Shown here: piece after piece, positions 1 through 11,623 of the stretch
How the letters are laid out: every line of letters begins with the position of its first letter
Numbering within the stretch: the stretch's first letter is position 1
Source: Chamaecyparis obtusa
Lineage: Eukaryota > Streptophyta > Pinopsida > Cupressales > Cupressaceae
Direction: 5' to 3'
Length of the DNA stretch: 64,000 bases
NCBI GenBank assembly: GCA_027943335.1
Contig: BSBK01001572.1
Coordinates: 2,902,501 to 2,966,500 of the forward strand
The notes under the pieces: generated by a model
The model's database searches: none
Told to the model about the DNA's origin: nothing
The model's input: the letters and a program-made list of their open reading frames with translations, nothing else
Made by a program: the position numbers and the translations under genes

Positions 1-1240
1 AACTCATCCTCAGGAAAGTGTTTTACTATAATCCCTCTCAAATATTTTCCATTGTTCATAGCTGAAAGCTTATGTCATCTTCAACTTGGTGCATTTGTGA
101 CAACATTCTCTTTCCCTTGATGTAGTTAACAACAAATTCATACTCTCAAAGAAACTCCATCCACCTCCTTTGTTGACCATTAAGGTTTGGCTAAGTAAAA
201 ATATATTGCAAGCTTTGATGATCCAAATGAATCTCAAAATGGTGACCCAAGAGGAAATTTTTCCATCTCACCAAAGCATACACCATTGATTCTAGCTCAA
301 GGTCATGGGTAGGGTAGTTAGGCTCATGATTCTTAAGTTTCCTAGATTCATAAGAAATAGCTCAACCACCCTGTATGAGGACTACTCCTATTTCATATAA
401 AGATACATTAGTGAAAACCACAAATTTTGTCAAAGGATCTGGCACTACAAGGATAGGTACGATGGTGAGTTCTCTCTTAAGCTCCTAAAAGGCTCTCTCG
501 AACCTCTCTAACCACTCAAACTTATTTCCCTTTATTTGAAAAGATGTGATGGGATGTGCCACCCTGGAAAACCCCTCAAAAAACTATCTATAATATCCTT
601 CTAACACCATGAAACTTTTTACATTAGTCATACTGGTAGGTGTCAGCCAATCTACAATTGCTCTAATCTTTGATGGGTCAACTGCAATATCATCTCTTGA
701 TATCACATGTCTAAGATAGTACACCTCAAAACTAAAGAAGGAACACTTTGACAAGCTGTTGAATAACTGATTCTCCCTCAAACACTACAAAACCTATCTC
801 AGGTTCTCCTCATGCTTCTGCTCATCTTGGGAATAGATCTATATGTCATCTAGGGACACCACTACAAATCTATCCAAGAACATACAAAATACTCCATTCA
901 TGAGACTCATGAATACAGTTAGAGCATTTTTTAGGATGAATAGAACCATAGTAAACTCATAGTTTCCATACCTCATATGAAAATAATTCTTGTGGATATC
1001 ACTCTCCATAATCCTCAACTAATGGTAAACTAACTTTAGGTCTATCTTTGAAAATAATCGGGTACCCTAAAGCTAATCAGACAAGTCATCAATCGTAGGA
1101 AGTGGATACCAATTCTTAATGGTTACTTTATTTAACTAGAGGTAATACATGCACAACCTAAGAGATCCATCCCTCTTCTTAACCTAAGGCTTAGCTCCTA
1201 GAACAAGGTCTATATGAAAATCAACTTCCCTAGGTGGAGG
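1..1240 (-). pseudogene. Reverse transcriptase and RNase H of the chromovirus-like element
   Basis: Conceptual minus-strand translation gives the RT core from about 1240 down to about 590: a DGSLRLC-like block, a TIDDL block, a KIDL block, and the catalytic segment near 850-880 reading VVSLDDI, where the usual aromatic residue before DD is not present but both catalytic aspartates remain. The connection region follows (EVYYLRHVIS, VDPSKIRAI, EGYYR) at 584-781. RNase H begins near 460 (PILVVPDPLTKFVVFTNVS) and continues to the window edge. In-frame stops interrupt it at least six times, mostly TAG at positions where the family has glutamine. It would have copied element RNA into DNA; it is now non-functional. 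Confidence 0.8.
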
Positions 1241-1469
1241 CATACTAGGTATCTCTAAAGGGAAAACATCTACATACTCCTGCAAAATAGGATGATCATT
1301 GAGGGAAGGCTCCTTCTCCTCCTCCTCCTCTCTATCACAAATGGTGATGGTGAATAACTAACACCCATTTTGCATGCACTGCTTAAGCTGCATAGTGGAA
1401 ATCTTGTGAAGGGATATGAGCCTCTAAACTCTTGAAATCATTATGGGAGCACCAAGATCATCCACTCAC

Positions 1470-1850
1470 TTAAACCTCTTATGTATACAATCCATCTTAG
1501 CATTGTGAGAATAAAGCTAATCCATTCCAAGAACTACATCATAAGAACCAAGAGGTGTGATGTAGAGGTCAGTCATAGTGGTTATGTCTCCTATCTAAAC
1601 CTAACAACCTCTAACCAAGGATTCAACTGAAACTCTAGCACTTGAGGCTAACTCAACCTACCAACTTACATCCTACCTAGCTAGCACTATCCCACAATGA
1701 TCCACTACAAAACGAGTAATGAAAGAATCAGTAGCTCTTGAATCAAAGAGAATAGAAATTTTTCTACCTCCAATCCTACTTGCATCATCAATAATAGTGG
1801 CTTTGTGCTCTTCCTGGTGGTTTATCAACCACTACAAAAAAACCTATGTG
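1470..1850 (-). pseudogene. Retropepsin-like aspartic protease of the chromovirus-like element
   Basis: The minus strand around 1690-1790 encodes ISILFDSRATDSFITRFVV, the active-site loop of a Ty3/gypsy protease; downstream near 1500 is YDVVLGMD, the second conserved block. The loop reads D-S-R where the family has D-S-G, a glycine-to-arginine change that should inactivate the enzyme. Several TAG stops interrupt the domain, again at expected glutamine sites, and one replaces the tryptophan usually found after VLGMD. Function in an intact element: cleavage of the Gag-Pol polyprotein. Confidence 0.75.
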
Positions 1851-2289
1851 CTCTGCCCATGTCTCCCACTATAGGCTCTGAAGTGGTTGCTCTCTGACTG
1901 CCTGCTGACCACCCTGATGGATGATCCCTAGCTATGTGCCACATGGGTAGCAAGGGCCTTGAGCATGGATTTGTATCCCCTATGGCCTAGACTACTGTTG
2001 TCCCCCAATCATGCTAGATCCACTAAAACCACTTGTAGAGGACTGATGAGTCCTAGCTAGAGGTTTGAAAGGTGTCTATGATCTCTGATCTTTCCTAGAG
2101 CCTTATGAATACTAGTGCTTGGGATTAGAGCCCTACTAATCCTAAGGTTTCCTCTGTCTCTAACTCTATTGTGGTTTCTATTATGGTCAAAGGGTTTTAA
2201 AGGACCCTGATGAATGCTTCTGATTCCCCTTCCAATGGGGTCTTTGAAATCCAAAAGATTGTGGTGTGAGATTACAATTATAAGTCCTA

Positions 2290-2900
2290 TCCTATGAATC
2301 ATGAGATGTATTATGAATATCCTTGTTTATCATGGTTCTCTCAATAGTATAATGTAGATCTCTTGGAGGTACCATGCATACCATGTCTGATATAACATGA
2401 TTCAACCCTTTAATGAAGTAGTTGACTTGTAGTTTCACATCCTTCATGTAGTCAACATAAGGAAGGAGCTCAAGAAAATTTCTCTCATACTGGGCCATTG
2501 TGAGTCCCCTCTGTTGAAGGTCATGGAACTCATCAATTCAATGTTGTCAAAAATGCTCTGACATATATCTAGATCTGAATCTATCCAAAAATGTCTCCCA
2601 AGAGAGATTTTCTATGACCAAATGATTTGTATACTCCTCTTGCCTCCACCATGTAGAAGCAATCCCTCTCAACATGTGCACCACAAATTTTTCCTTTAGG
2701 TTTCTCCCATAAGGACGTAACCCAAAGAAATTCTCTAAGCTCAAGAGCTATGCCTCAGCCTCAATCCCATATGTAGATAATGTAAATGGTGGTGGCTGAA
2801 GGTGTAGAAGCACCCTAATGTGATCCCTTGTATCTTAGGGTACTCTCTACACTACCTCTAGTGGTGGCTCTGCATTGTCTACTCTACTCTTAGACCTCTT
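2290..2900 (-). pseudogene. Gag capsid fragment of the chromovirus-like element
   Basis: Two open stretches in the minus orientation (2547-2744 and 2292-2498) match the retrotransposon gag family pattern: a leucine-rich helix followed by a WW-containing segment (IASTWWRQEEY), then FLDRFRSRYMSEHF, then a block with YERNFLELLPYV and a glycine-leucine step. They are separated by stops near 2500-2550. The predicted role is capsid formation around element RNA. The upstream end, toward the PBS at 3184, is degenerate and I cannot fix the start codon. Confidence 0.7.
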
Positions 2901-3183
2901 CCTATTGGAAATATGGTGGTAGCATGTCTATGATGATGCCTTTGAGATTATGGAGTGCATTCAAGACTTCTTGGTTGGCTTTTGGTGGTTGTTTAGGAGA
3001 ATGTCTCTTCTCCCCACCTACACCTTTTGCTACCTACCCTACATTCTCTATGGTCACACGGGCCCTCTTGGCACCTCGCCCATGCTAGCAAGCATTACAC
3101 ATAATAGGTGGTATCCTACACAAACTTTTAAATAGGTAATGAGTTGAAATACAATGAGTTAAGGTTCCTAGTGTCAAAACTTG

Positions 3184-3195
3184 ACTCTGATATCA
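3184..3195 (-). other. Primer binding site, initiator tRNA-Met type
   Basis: The plus strand reads ACTCTGATATCA, whose complement differs at two of 12 positions from the common plant retrotransposon PBS TGGTATCAGAGC. It lies three bases from the likely LTR edge at 3199 and upstream of gag in the minus orientation, as expected. Confidence 0.7.
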
Positions 3196-3198
3196 AAA

Positions 3199-4801
3199 TG
3201 TCATGCCAAAACATTAGGGAAAAAACACACTAACAATTTGTTTCTAAAACATACAAAGTCTACTAGGGTTGCAGGTTACTAAAGAGTTAACAAAAACATC
3301 ACTATGCCAACACAAGTTTAAACTCAAGGGGAATTATGATAAGAACTTTCTTGTCAACATCCCTTGATAGAAATAGAAAAGGTTTACTAAAAGGTTTAAC
3401 TAGGCCACACAACTAACCTAGCGAGGTTTGAATTAAGTTACATAAAATTAATGAAGATTAAGAGCATTAACTTATTTAGTTTATTTAACAAAGGTTTGAA
3501 CATTATTTTTATTTGAACCATAAGGATTTAACATTTTAAATAATTAATCTTTAATTAATCACAATCTCATTAATCCCTAAGAAACCACTAGGTTGAAGGG
3601 ATAATTAATATTCACAAAGGTACATTAGGTTTAAAATAATCCATAATTAATGGTTTGCATAATAACTAAAAATGAAAGGTTTATCTTTCCTTATATACTA
3701 AGGTTATTAATAAATTTAATTAAAATAATCCATCTTCTAAAATGCATAAATTTCCTACATTAATTTAATTAATAATAAAATTAACATTTTAACCTTGGGA
3801 GAAATTTAAAATATAATATAATAATTCTAGTTATGAAGGGGACATTAAAACTAAGTTAAATCCACTTTAATTTGCACTCCAAGATTTATTTAATTTTCAA
3901 CTTAATAGGGTTACCTAAATTTCAATTTAATAAAAAAACACCAAATAACTACTAAAATTTTCACTTAAATAGTCATTTAATATTTAATTAAAATATTACC
4001 AAGTTCATTATTTACTCTTAAAAAAATTTCCCTCTAAGATTCAAATTAAAATTTGCATCCACATTTAATAAAAAAATATTCATCCTAAAAGAAATTAATA
4101 AAATTCCCCTTAAATATTTAATATATATTTGAAACCAAATTCTATTTGAAATTTAAATAAAAAATCAACTTTTAAAGTAAAAGGTAAAAGTTAACTCATT
4201 AAATAAAAAGAAATCCCATTAAATGAAAGAATTAAAATCCCACTTAAAACTGATTCAAAATGGCTCTATAAAATAAAATTTTAAAATTTAAAACCCACTA
4301 AGTTAGCCCTAACCCTAATTCAAAATTAGGGTTGGGGCTAAAATAATAAAATCAAAACTAAAACCCTAATCCCCATTTTCTCAACTGACCTCCATATCCT
4401 AGCCTCCCAAAATACTTTTTGTTTGTTGTAGGTGATGGTCCATTTTCCTGTCAATGCAAAATCTTTTGAAAATGGCCCATTTCCTTGCAAGTTTTCCTGA
4501 AGTGTCCTGCCCTATGTTCTTCATTGTGTCACCTTGCTCCAGTCCAAAACACACATGCTGAATCACAAAATCCAGAAAGATATTAAAGTTTTAAGGTCTG
4601 CAGGAAATAATTTTAGAATCTACCACAGTATTGAAAACCCACAGTGTTTTTGAAAATCCATGATGTTTTTAGTCTGTGTGAAAATCCTTATTATTTTCAA
4701 CCTTGTGCCTTCCAACTTTTGTGTGCTTATCTTTTGGCATCAAAAACCTTGTGTGTTTTTTATCTTTTCCATCAAAAACCCTATGTGTTTTCGACGTCAC
4801 A
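3199..4801 (-). repeat. Probable 5' LTR of the chromovirus-like element
   Basis: The low-coordinate edge is set by the adjacent PBS and starts TGTCATGCC on the plus strand, that is, LTR end ...GGCATGACA in element orientation. The other edge at 4801 is proposed because GACGTCACA there gives the matching TGTGACGTC start; it also coincides with a change from AT-rich to mixed-composition sequence. The other LTR is outside the window, so this edge is an inference. The segment is AT-rich and non-coding. Confidence 0.4.
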
Positions 4802-4885
4802 GTTTCCTATTTGTTGGCGTTCCCTAACTGCACAAGTGTGATGGATGGTGGGCTTGGGTCTTCAAAGGTTTCAAAATGATTGGTT

Positions 4886-4931
4886 GTCACATGATCGCAT
4901 GTTAGATTTTTCTGACATGCGACCATGCGAC
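4886..4931. repeat. Hairpin repeat copy 1
   Basis: Left arm GTCACATGATCGCATGT and right arm ACATGCGACCATGCGAC are inverted with two mismatches around a short T-rich loop. It belongs to a five-member family between 4886 and 5897. Confidence 0.8.
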
Positions 4932-5011
4932 CGGTTACTTCTTGCCCGTGGGGCCGGTTGGTGGAAAGGGTGTGGTCCTGCTGGCAGTCATGTGGTAGCC
5001 TTTGGTTGGCT

Positions 5012-5056
5012 GTCGCATGATCGCATAGCCCAATTTCTAACATGCGATCATGCGAC
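5012..5056. repeat. Hairpin repeat copy 2
   Basis: Arms GTCGCATGATCGCAT and ATGCGATCATGCGAC are a perfect 15-bp inverted repeat. The flanks (GGTTGGCT before, TAGTTGACACATGTCT after) are also shared with copy 3, so a longer unit than the hairpin was duplicated. Confidence 0.85.
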
Positions 5057-5500
5057 TAGTTGACACATGTCTACAATGGTGAGGTGGCAGTTTGTCGGTG
5101 GGACCCGGTTCTTCATGCTTCCAGCATGGTTAAGGTTCAGACAAGATTGGTGGTTGTCGTATGTTTGCATGGTAAAGATGCACGATGTTTAACCTTTATG
5201 CTTTTGCTACAAGCTGTTAGATTTTCCTGTAAGGGCTATCAGTGGGTCCATTGTCAGGGTGGAATGAGTTGGCATCTTCTGATTGGTTGGTAGAATGACA
5301 TGTTGGATGGCATTAGTGGGTCCATAGTTTTCTGAGGGAGTTAAAGCATGGACAGATCTAGTGGTTGTTGTTATACCGCTGAGTGGAGATGCTCATTTTT
5401 TAACATCACGGTATAGCGACAGCCATTGTTTCTGCTTTATGTGGAGACTGCCCGGTGGACCCATTTATCAGAGGTGGTATGTGGCAGCCTATGGTTGGTT

Positions 5501-5546
5501 GTCGCATGATCGCATGTCAAAGTTTTCTGACATGCGATCATGCGAC
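5501..5546. repeat. Hairpin repeat copy 3, perfect 19-bp arms
   Basis: GTCGCATGATCGCATGTCA (5501-5519) is perfectly complementary to 5528-5546, with an 8-nt loop AAGTTTTC. This is the best-preserved member and retains four CpG dinucleotides in a region where CpG is generally depleted. Confidence 0.9.
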
Positions 5547-5748
5547 TAGTTGACACATGTCTCTGGGGCCTGGTGGCAGGTGGTAATGTGGCATCCACGG
5601 TGGTGAGGTGGTGAATTTCTATTGGGTGCCACGTGGTGCTGCGGTGGTGGTCATGTCCAGAAGAAAGGGGGCGTGGCGCCAGCGCTCTTGGTGACATGGG
5701 CACTTTTCATTGGTCAGTGTGGCAGTGGTAGTGATGAGCTGGTGGTTA

Positions 5749-5794
5749 GTCACATGTTCGCATAGCCTTTTTCAAGGCTATGCGATCGTGCGAC
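5749..5794. repeat. Hairpin repeat copy 4
   Basis: Left arm GTCACATGTTCGCATAGCC pairs with GGCTATGCGATCGTGCGAC with a few mismatches. The stem tip (CATAGCC/GGCTATG) has co-varied relative to copies 1 and 3 (CATGT/ACATG), keeping pairing. Confidence 0.8.
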
Positions 5795-5851
5795 TGACAC
5801 TTTGTGTTAATAGCGGTGGCAGTTATGCGGCAAGGTAAAGGTTTGCGGGTT

Positions 5852-5897
5852 GTCACATGTTTGCATAGCCCATTTCTTGGCTATGCGATCATGCAAC
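5852..5897. repeat. Hairpin repeat copy 5
   Basis: GTCACATGTTTGCATAGCC and GGCTATGCGATCATGCAAC form imperfect arms around CATTTCTT. It has the same stem tip as copy 4. Confidence 0.8.
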
Positions 5898-7529
5898 AAC
5901 TGTTATGATGGCATTGTTGTGGAGTTAAGGTGGGTCCACGGTGTCGTGCTACTAACATGCTTGGTCTTCATTCACTGAGGGATTTATGAGGTGGTGGTTG
6001 ACTTGTCTCGGGGTCCCGCGATAGTTTTAAAGATTATATTGGGCCACCCAATTTGCTGGGAAATAAAGTGCATCTATGATCGTGTCTTAATGCTCTCTAT
6101 CATAACCGTTGAAATTCATTTTTGAATTTCTTGAGAATTTCCAGTGATAGAAGGACTAGTTTTTATTACTTCTTCGGCCAGATTTGATTTGGTTGGTGGT
6201 GCCAGTGGTTGCAAAATGGTCTAGTGAGTTGGGTGATTGCTTGCAGATGTTTTGCCATGTGGGGGAGGATAATTTTTGTTGGCTTGAGGTGTTTTGATGG
6301 TCTAATCAGTATGGTTTGCATGGTAAATTTATGATCTTCTTGTCCTTCTTAGAGATTCTTCTCAAGTGCGAAGATCATCCTTGGTTTGATAGACATGTGC
6401 TTGGTTTTCCCTCCAAGAGTTTTTAAATTTTGATGTACTTCTGGTTGGTTGGGTGGGTGAAACCCTAGCCCTAGCTATCTATAGCTTGTTGCAACCTATT
6501 TTGGGTTTCCAAGGTAGCTAGTGGTATAAGTTGTAGCTTTTTTGACTGAGTAAGGGTTCTGAATTTTGTTAGTTCTAGTGGTTCCAATTTTTGGTTCCAT
6601 GAGTGGTTTCTTCATGTAAACATTTTCATGCTAGTTGTATCAACATTAGGGAAAAACCTCATGTATCTTTTACATATTGTCTATGGTGTTTCCTGAATCA
6701 ACTTGTAATATAGGGATTTGAATCCACATACTTAATACAATTTCTCATTCTTGGATCTCTCCTTTAGTTGTTCTTAATGAATTCTGAGTTTTCTAGCTCA
6801 TTGCATTTGGTTGCTTATGTATATGTTTCATCTCTCAGCCTTGATTTAGAATCAGGTTAAAAGTCTCTAAGTGAAGCATAGATTCATTTGGTTCAATCAG
6901 TAAGGATACTTGTAAGTAGTGTAAGAGATGTTTAACTATGTTTATGGCTTGGATTCTTAGATGAATCTAGTAGTTGTCCTTGTGTTCCATGTTCACTTCA
7001 GGTATGATGCCCAATGGATAAGGCACTGATCTTAAGCTAGTATCCCTATGCTGATGCAAAGTGTTGCATGGTTGTCTACATCCTACAAGAAACTCAATTA
7101 TATTTAATATCTCCAATCTTGCAATCCCTCATAGTCTTGAGGTCACAAGGCCATTTTATACCTAGTAGCAATTGAGATTCAATGAATGTATGGTTAACAT
7201 TTAGTAGTCTCTTGCTATCATCTGCTTTGTTTAATCCAGTCCAAAGTCCTAAAATGCCATAAGTTACTAGATTAGGTGCACCCGCCATGGTTTTGCAGAG
7301 CCAGAAGTGAAGAGGGTAGTCTTGTCCCTATAGTTGGTCCAGTTGTCTTGTAGAGCTTTTACACTTGGAGCTAACCAGTCCTAACATTAGTCTCAAGGCA
7401 TATTGGCAGCCCTAGATGGCATAAGCATTTTTTGAACACCAACAGCAGGTCAAGTCATGGATGTCATGGAGGAAAGAGGAATAATAAATATATATGCACA
7501 CATTCATATATAAGTATATATACACATAT

Positions 7530-9034
7530 TGTTGGATTATTGAGAGGGGTGAATTAGTAATCCTTGATTCTCTGTACCTTAAAAACTTTTCTCTGATTAA
7601 CTTGGTTAGACACAATTCAACATTTACCAACAACTATAAATAAAGTTTAACAATCAACAAATAAAACACATTAATAATTCAACACATATAATACCAATAT
7701 TTAATGTGGGAACCCAACTTTGGGAAAAACCATTATGGGAATTGTCACCCACTAAAGAAAATATTATTCTAAAGTATGCTTGATTAAGAGCCAATTTGGT
7801 TAAAGATTACAATGCACACTATTAGGTGTGACCCAATCAATGGATTTACCTCATATCTGTTAGGATCTTCACCCTATTAGGAGTGGTTTGGTTAAAGGTC
7901 TTCAAATACTCTTTATAATGTTACCTTTTCAAAGCATTTTACAATAAGACTATTAAGTCCACTCGGTTAAAAGATTTTGTTGTTACAAATGTTAATAAGA
8001 AATAGTGAATATATTGACATATAGATACACAACTATCTTTGCATAATCAGATTCTTTGTGCGCTCACTATCTTCACTTCAATCTTTCACTTTTCACTAGC
8101 TTCAACACTTCATCAAATCTTGCTTTACTAACTCAGAAGTCACCATATCCTTCTTCACTGCATCAGTCGGTGACTTGTCAACTTTTCAATTTGCTAGCCA
8201 TTTGTTCATAAAAATCCATCCTTTATATAGACATTTTTTTTCTACTTAATCTCTTCTATTACATTTTCCTTTGATTAATCTCAGCCATCCAATTCATTTT
8301 ACAAACTCAATCATTGGATCTCGATCTCAAAAACATGTTTTATCATCACCTAGGAACTTGAACTTTCTTGAAACTTGTTCCTTCTCATTTGATCACTTGG
8401 ATCTAAGCCATAGATAATCATCTTGAATTTTCTTGATTAAAGATCTCTCTAACTAACTCTTCCTTATCATCATGATCTTCCAACTCATAATAGCTAATCA
8501 TTAAATGTTGTTCTAATCCTTGTATTTAATTTTTGTTCCATTCTTAGTGACTAACTCTGAATTTTGGTTAACTTCTCTCAGTGCCTAAAACCTTCAACTT
8601 GGTGTCTTGAGTTCCTTTACCAAAACTTTCCTTTCTTTTACTGAATGGCATTTCTTCTCTTATCGAATGACTTTTCCTACTCAACAGCCAAAACTTTTTT
8701 TCTTACGCACTTGACTAATCTTCATTTCCATTCTTTACCAACTTGATATAATCATATGTTTAGTAGAAAAAAATTATATCAACATAATCTTACCATTTTC
8801 TAATCTATATCAATTTTCCAATTAAGTTCTTCAACTTCATAACATATCATTTCTTCTTCTCCTTGACTCATTCACACTTATATCATACTCTGGATGATAT
8901 GGAAACATAATATAAATTAGATATCAATTTCTTGACATCAATGACAACATAATAACTGATCTAACCTTTCTAATATCTTTTATTCCTATGATCTTGGTTG
9001 GTCTTCATCATCATCACCATCAGTTATAGTAACA
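7530..9034 (-). repeat. Probable 3' LTR of the copia fragment
   Basis: The plus strand starts TGTTGGATTATTGAGAGGGG at 7530 and ends ...ATAGTAACA at 9034, so in element orientation the LTR would run TGTTAC...CCAACA. The high-coordinate edge adjoins a purine tract in element orientation (9035-9046). The segment is AT-rich and non-coding, with the phrase GGGAAAAACCATTATGGGAA near 7720. With a single LTR the boundaries are inferred. Confidence 0.45.
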
Positions 9035-9046
9035 GTATCCCTCTTT
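9035..9046 (-). other. Polypurine tract of the copia fragment
   Basis: The complement reads AAAGAGGGATAC immediately before the proposed LTR start. Several similar GAGGGAGAAT tracts recur between 9140 and 9325, so the true priming site could be one of those. Confidence 0.4.
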
Positions 9047-9535
9047 CGCATTGATGGTAACACACTAACAATATTCATTATTCAATTGATGATGGTAACA
9101 CTTCACTATCATTCTTTGTCTTTTACTCCCTCTAAACTTTATCTTCTCTATTTATATTCTCCCTCTTTCACTTGAAATCTTCTCCTTCAATAACTCTTCT
9201 TTACTATTCCTCTTTAACAACTACTTTTCTAATATTCTCTCTCAATAATCAATTGTTTATTCTCCCTCTTGGAAATCATCATTAATACTCTCCCTCTATG
9301 CAACATCAGTAATATTCTCCCTCTTTGAAAACAATGCCAAAGACACATACTCTTTAAAAATAAATTCTCAGGTAATAAATCATACCTCAAATGTATTGAT
9401 TTCACATTGCAAACATTACCATCTTTCACAACTTCAAGCTTCACCCAAAGAGTGAACACTAGACTCAACTCACAAGATAGATATTCTAATAAAATTTTGA
9501 ATTGATGTAGCATGCATCTTGTCTTAGTGAATATT

Positions 9536-9776
9536 GTATAAGGGAAGAACCCCTAAATTATCTTGGAGATACTCAAAAGAATCCTTTGGTAGTGGTTTGG
9601 TAAATTTATCAGCCATCTATTCCTTTAAATTCACATACTCTAATATTACATGCTTGTCTTGTACTTTCTCTCTGAAGTAATGATACTTGATAGAAATGTG
9701 CTTTTTCTTTGAATGCATCACTAGATTCTTTGATATATTTATAGCACTAGTATTATCATAGAAAATAGTAATTGGA
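9536..9776 (-). pseudogene. Ty1/copia RNase H, C-terminal part
   Basis: Minus-strand translation shows the copia RNase H signature: YDNTSAINISKN, then MHSKKKHISIKYHYFREKV, LEYVN and ADKFTKPLPK, ending shortly after LGVLP near 9536. The usual cysteine before DNTSA is tyrosine here, and a TAG occurs before the ADKFTKP block. Upstream RT is absent. The order is diagnostic of the copia pol 3' end, where RNase H follows RT and integrase lies upstream. Confidence 0.85.
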
Positions 9777-11623
9777 TGTGGGGCCTACCCCAACCCATCA
9801 TAGTTTAGCATTGATTTCTAGTTCAAGCTCTTCAGTTGATATTTTGATTTTGAGATATTAACTTACCAAACATATGTTATTATTTGAGGATTGATAAATT
9901 CTATGCTATGTTATTGCATACATTTATTTGGTTGATTATTGTGCTTAGTTGATGCTTTATGATAGTTGATTCAAATGCACCTATGTTTAGGATTATGATT
10001 TGATGATGCAATATGATGGATATATTAGATGCTTATGATGCAAATTGATTCAAGAATACATGTTTATGCATATGAAGTTCAAATGCAAATATTGAATTAT
10101 GTTATAATGAATTATTAAAATACAAGTGCTATGATGTGTGTTAGATTATATTATTTACTTGATATGTCATTGGTGATTTCTTGGCTACTAATGTTTGTAA
10201 CAAGTGTGGAGGAGATTGACCATAGTTCTAAATGTGGGGAACAAAGATTGAAACTATGTTAAAGACTAAATCCAAGGTTTTATCTAGTGAAGAGACATGA
10301 ACCTCATTGTCTTGTATTTTATTCATAAAAGTATTATTGAATATTTGCATTTAATTTAGTAAATTTATTTATGTTAATCATGTTATTTGTGAATGGGTTA
10401 GAATTATGTAGTGTCACTTGACACATGGGTGTATGAGGTGTTGGCATGACTAAGCCTTTTAACTAGGATATGTATGACACAACTACAGGGTTAACTTGTA
10501 GAGTCCCCATGCTTACCTAGGATTTAGGAAGTTTCTAGATGGGTCAAGGATGGATAAACTTGTAGGTTAACTTCAAGTGAGGTTTTGGAAGGACTAGGAA
10601 GATTTTAGAGGGTAGTTACAGTCAAATTTAAATACCCCACTTGATATACTAAGGGTTAGGAGTTAAATTTTGGTCATTAGGAGGCCCAAAACTCATAAAT
10701 GAACCCTAAAAACTACCCCCAAAATTAAGATCCGAGTTTAGGAGTTTTGAGAATTTGGGAAAACCATCTTCTCAATTTGATTTAGTCTTCAAACCTCATT
10801 TATGAGGGGAGGAAGATATTTGGAGAATTTTTGGTGAGGGTACTCCTTCATTTTATGGTTGTAAGTTAGTGGTTGAGTAGGAGGCTATTTAGAGAGGCTT
10901 TAGAAGACTTTCTAGGTTGTTCACCAACTCTCTACCCTTAGAGACATACTAGTTTGGAAGGAATTCTTGGAGGATAAAAGGATAAACCTCTTCTCCAATT
11001 TCATTACCTTAATCTTGTAAATAGGTTGGTGCTCATACTCATGTTTTTGTGCTATGTAATATGGAAATATTAGATGTGATCTCATGGATTTTTTATGATA
11101 ATGTTGTGCATTTTATTACTCCTTGTTATGTGTTTTTCTTTTAGTGTTGGTTTTATTTTTCATATTAAGAGATTTTTCAAGGCACACTCACCCTTGGGAG
11201 GATAAAGTAACCTTGGAGGGTGAAATGAATAGTGATAACCTTGTTAGTGTAGAGTCTCCCCGTGTGTGGTAAGGACAAACATGGATTCCTTGTTCTCCAT
11301 GATGCCAAGTTTTGCCTATGGCCAATTGGGGGCTATAAGGAATGTTGTTGGCTTGAAGCCATGATTTTGTTGTGAAGATGGATTTGAGAAGGAATTTATT
11401 TTGATCCCATGTTTGGCCTTTGTATCATTTATATCAACTTGGATTCTCCTAATGGGTATGGTCCACTTTCACCCCCTCTTTAATGGTCTTTTGAAGGCTT
11501 TATGTGTCTTTGCATTTGAAAAGTTGTTTTGAGTATGTCTATTTGTACCCTTTTTGCTCTTTGTTTCTCCTAGCTCGGGGGTGACCTTGTAAAGGTCTAG
11601 ATTGGGAGGTGAGCCTCCATGGT
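9777..11623. other. Intergenic sequence; no gene seen
   Basis: AT-rich, with no long ORF and no recognisable domain. It is the left flank of element A; its last five bases, ATGGT (11619-11623), are duplicated on the far side at 20174-20178. Some stretches (10430-11600) have the even composition of retroelement LTR or leader sequence, but I found no partner. Confidence 0.5.

Larger units (their letters stand above)
1..4801 (-). mobile_element. Ty3/gypsy (chromovirus-like) LTR retrotransposon, 5' part, degenerate
   Basis: Minus-strand element. Read from high to low coordinate it shows a probable 5' LTR, an initiator-Met PBS, gag, aspartic protease, RT and RNase H, then runs off the window start before integrase. 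The domain order and the protease and RT motifs fit chromoviruses such as the Tekay/Del group (family knowledge; exact clade not proven). Reading frames are broken by many stops, most of them TAG where glutamine is expected. The 3' half and 3' LTR lie outside the window, so the target duplication cannot be checked. Confidence 0.8.
4802..7529. other. Non-coding stretch with hairpin family; no gene seen
   Basis: Short ORFs here look like chance. 4880-5900 is more GC-rich than its surroundings and contains five related hairpins (listed separately). 6440-6760 resembles retroelement leader or LTR sequence (a TATA-like CTATCTATAG near 6475, then T-rich sequence), but I could not find a partner LTR or coding domain. 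No protein domain was recognised. Confidence 0.5.
7530..9776 (-). mobile_element. Ty1/copia fragment: RNase H end, PPT and 3' LTR
   Basis: Minus-strand remnant. It contains the C-terminal part of a copia RNase H, a purine-rich 3' segment and one probable LTR. The rest of pol, gag and the 5' LTR are missing; homology stops near 9776. Interior TAG stops show it is dead. Confidence 0.7.

Noticed and set aside
4886..5897. Hairpins as tRNA genes, CRISPR repeats or terminators
   Set aside because: No cloverleaf, no regular spacing, and no T-run or gene end at each hairpin.
9229..9513. Minus-strand 94-codon ORF after the copia RNase H
   Set aside because: It covers the purine-rich tail between pol and LTR; repeated GRE/GEN residues come from purine tracts.
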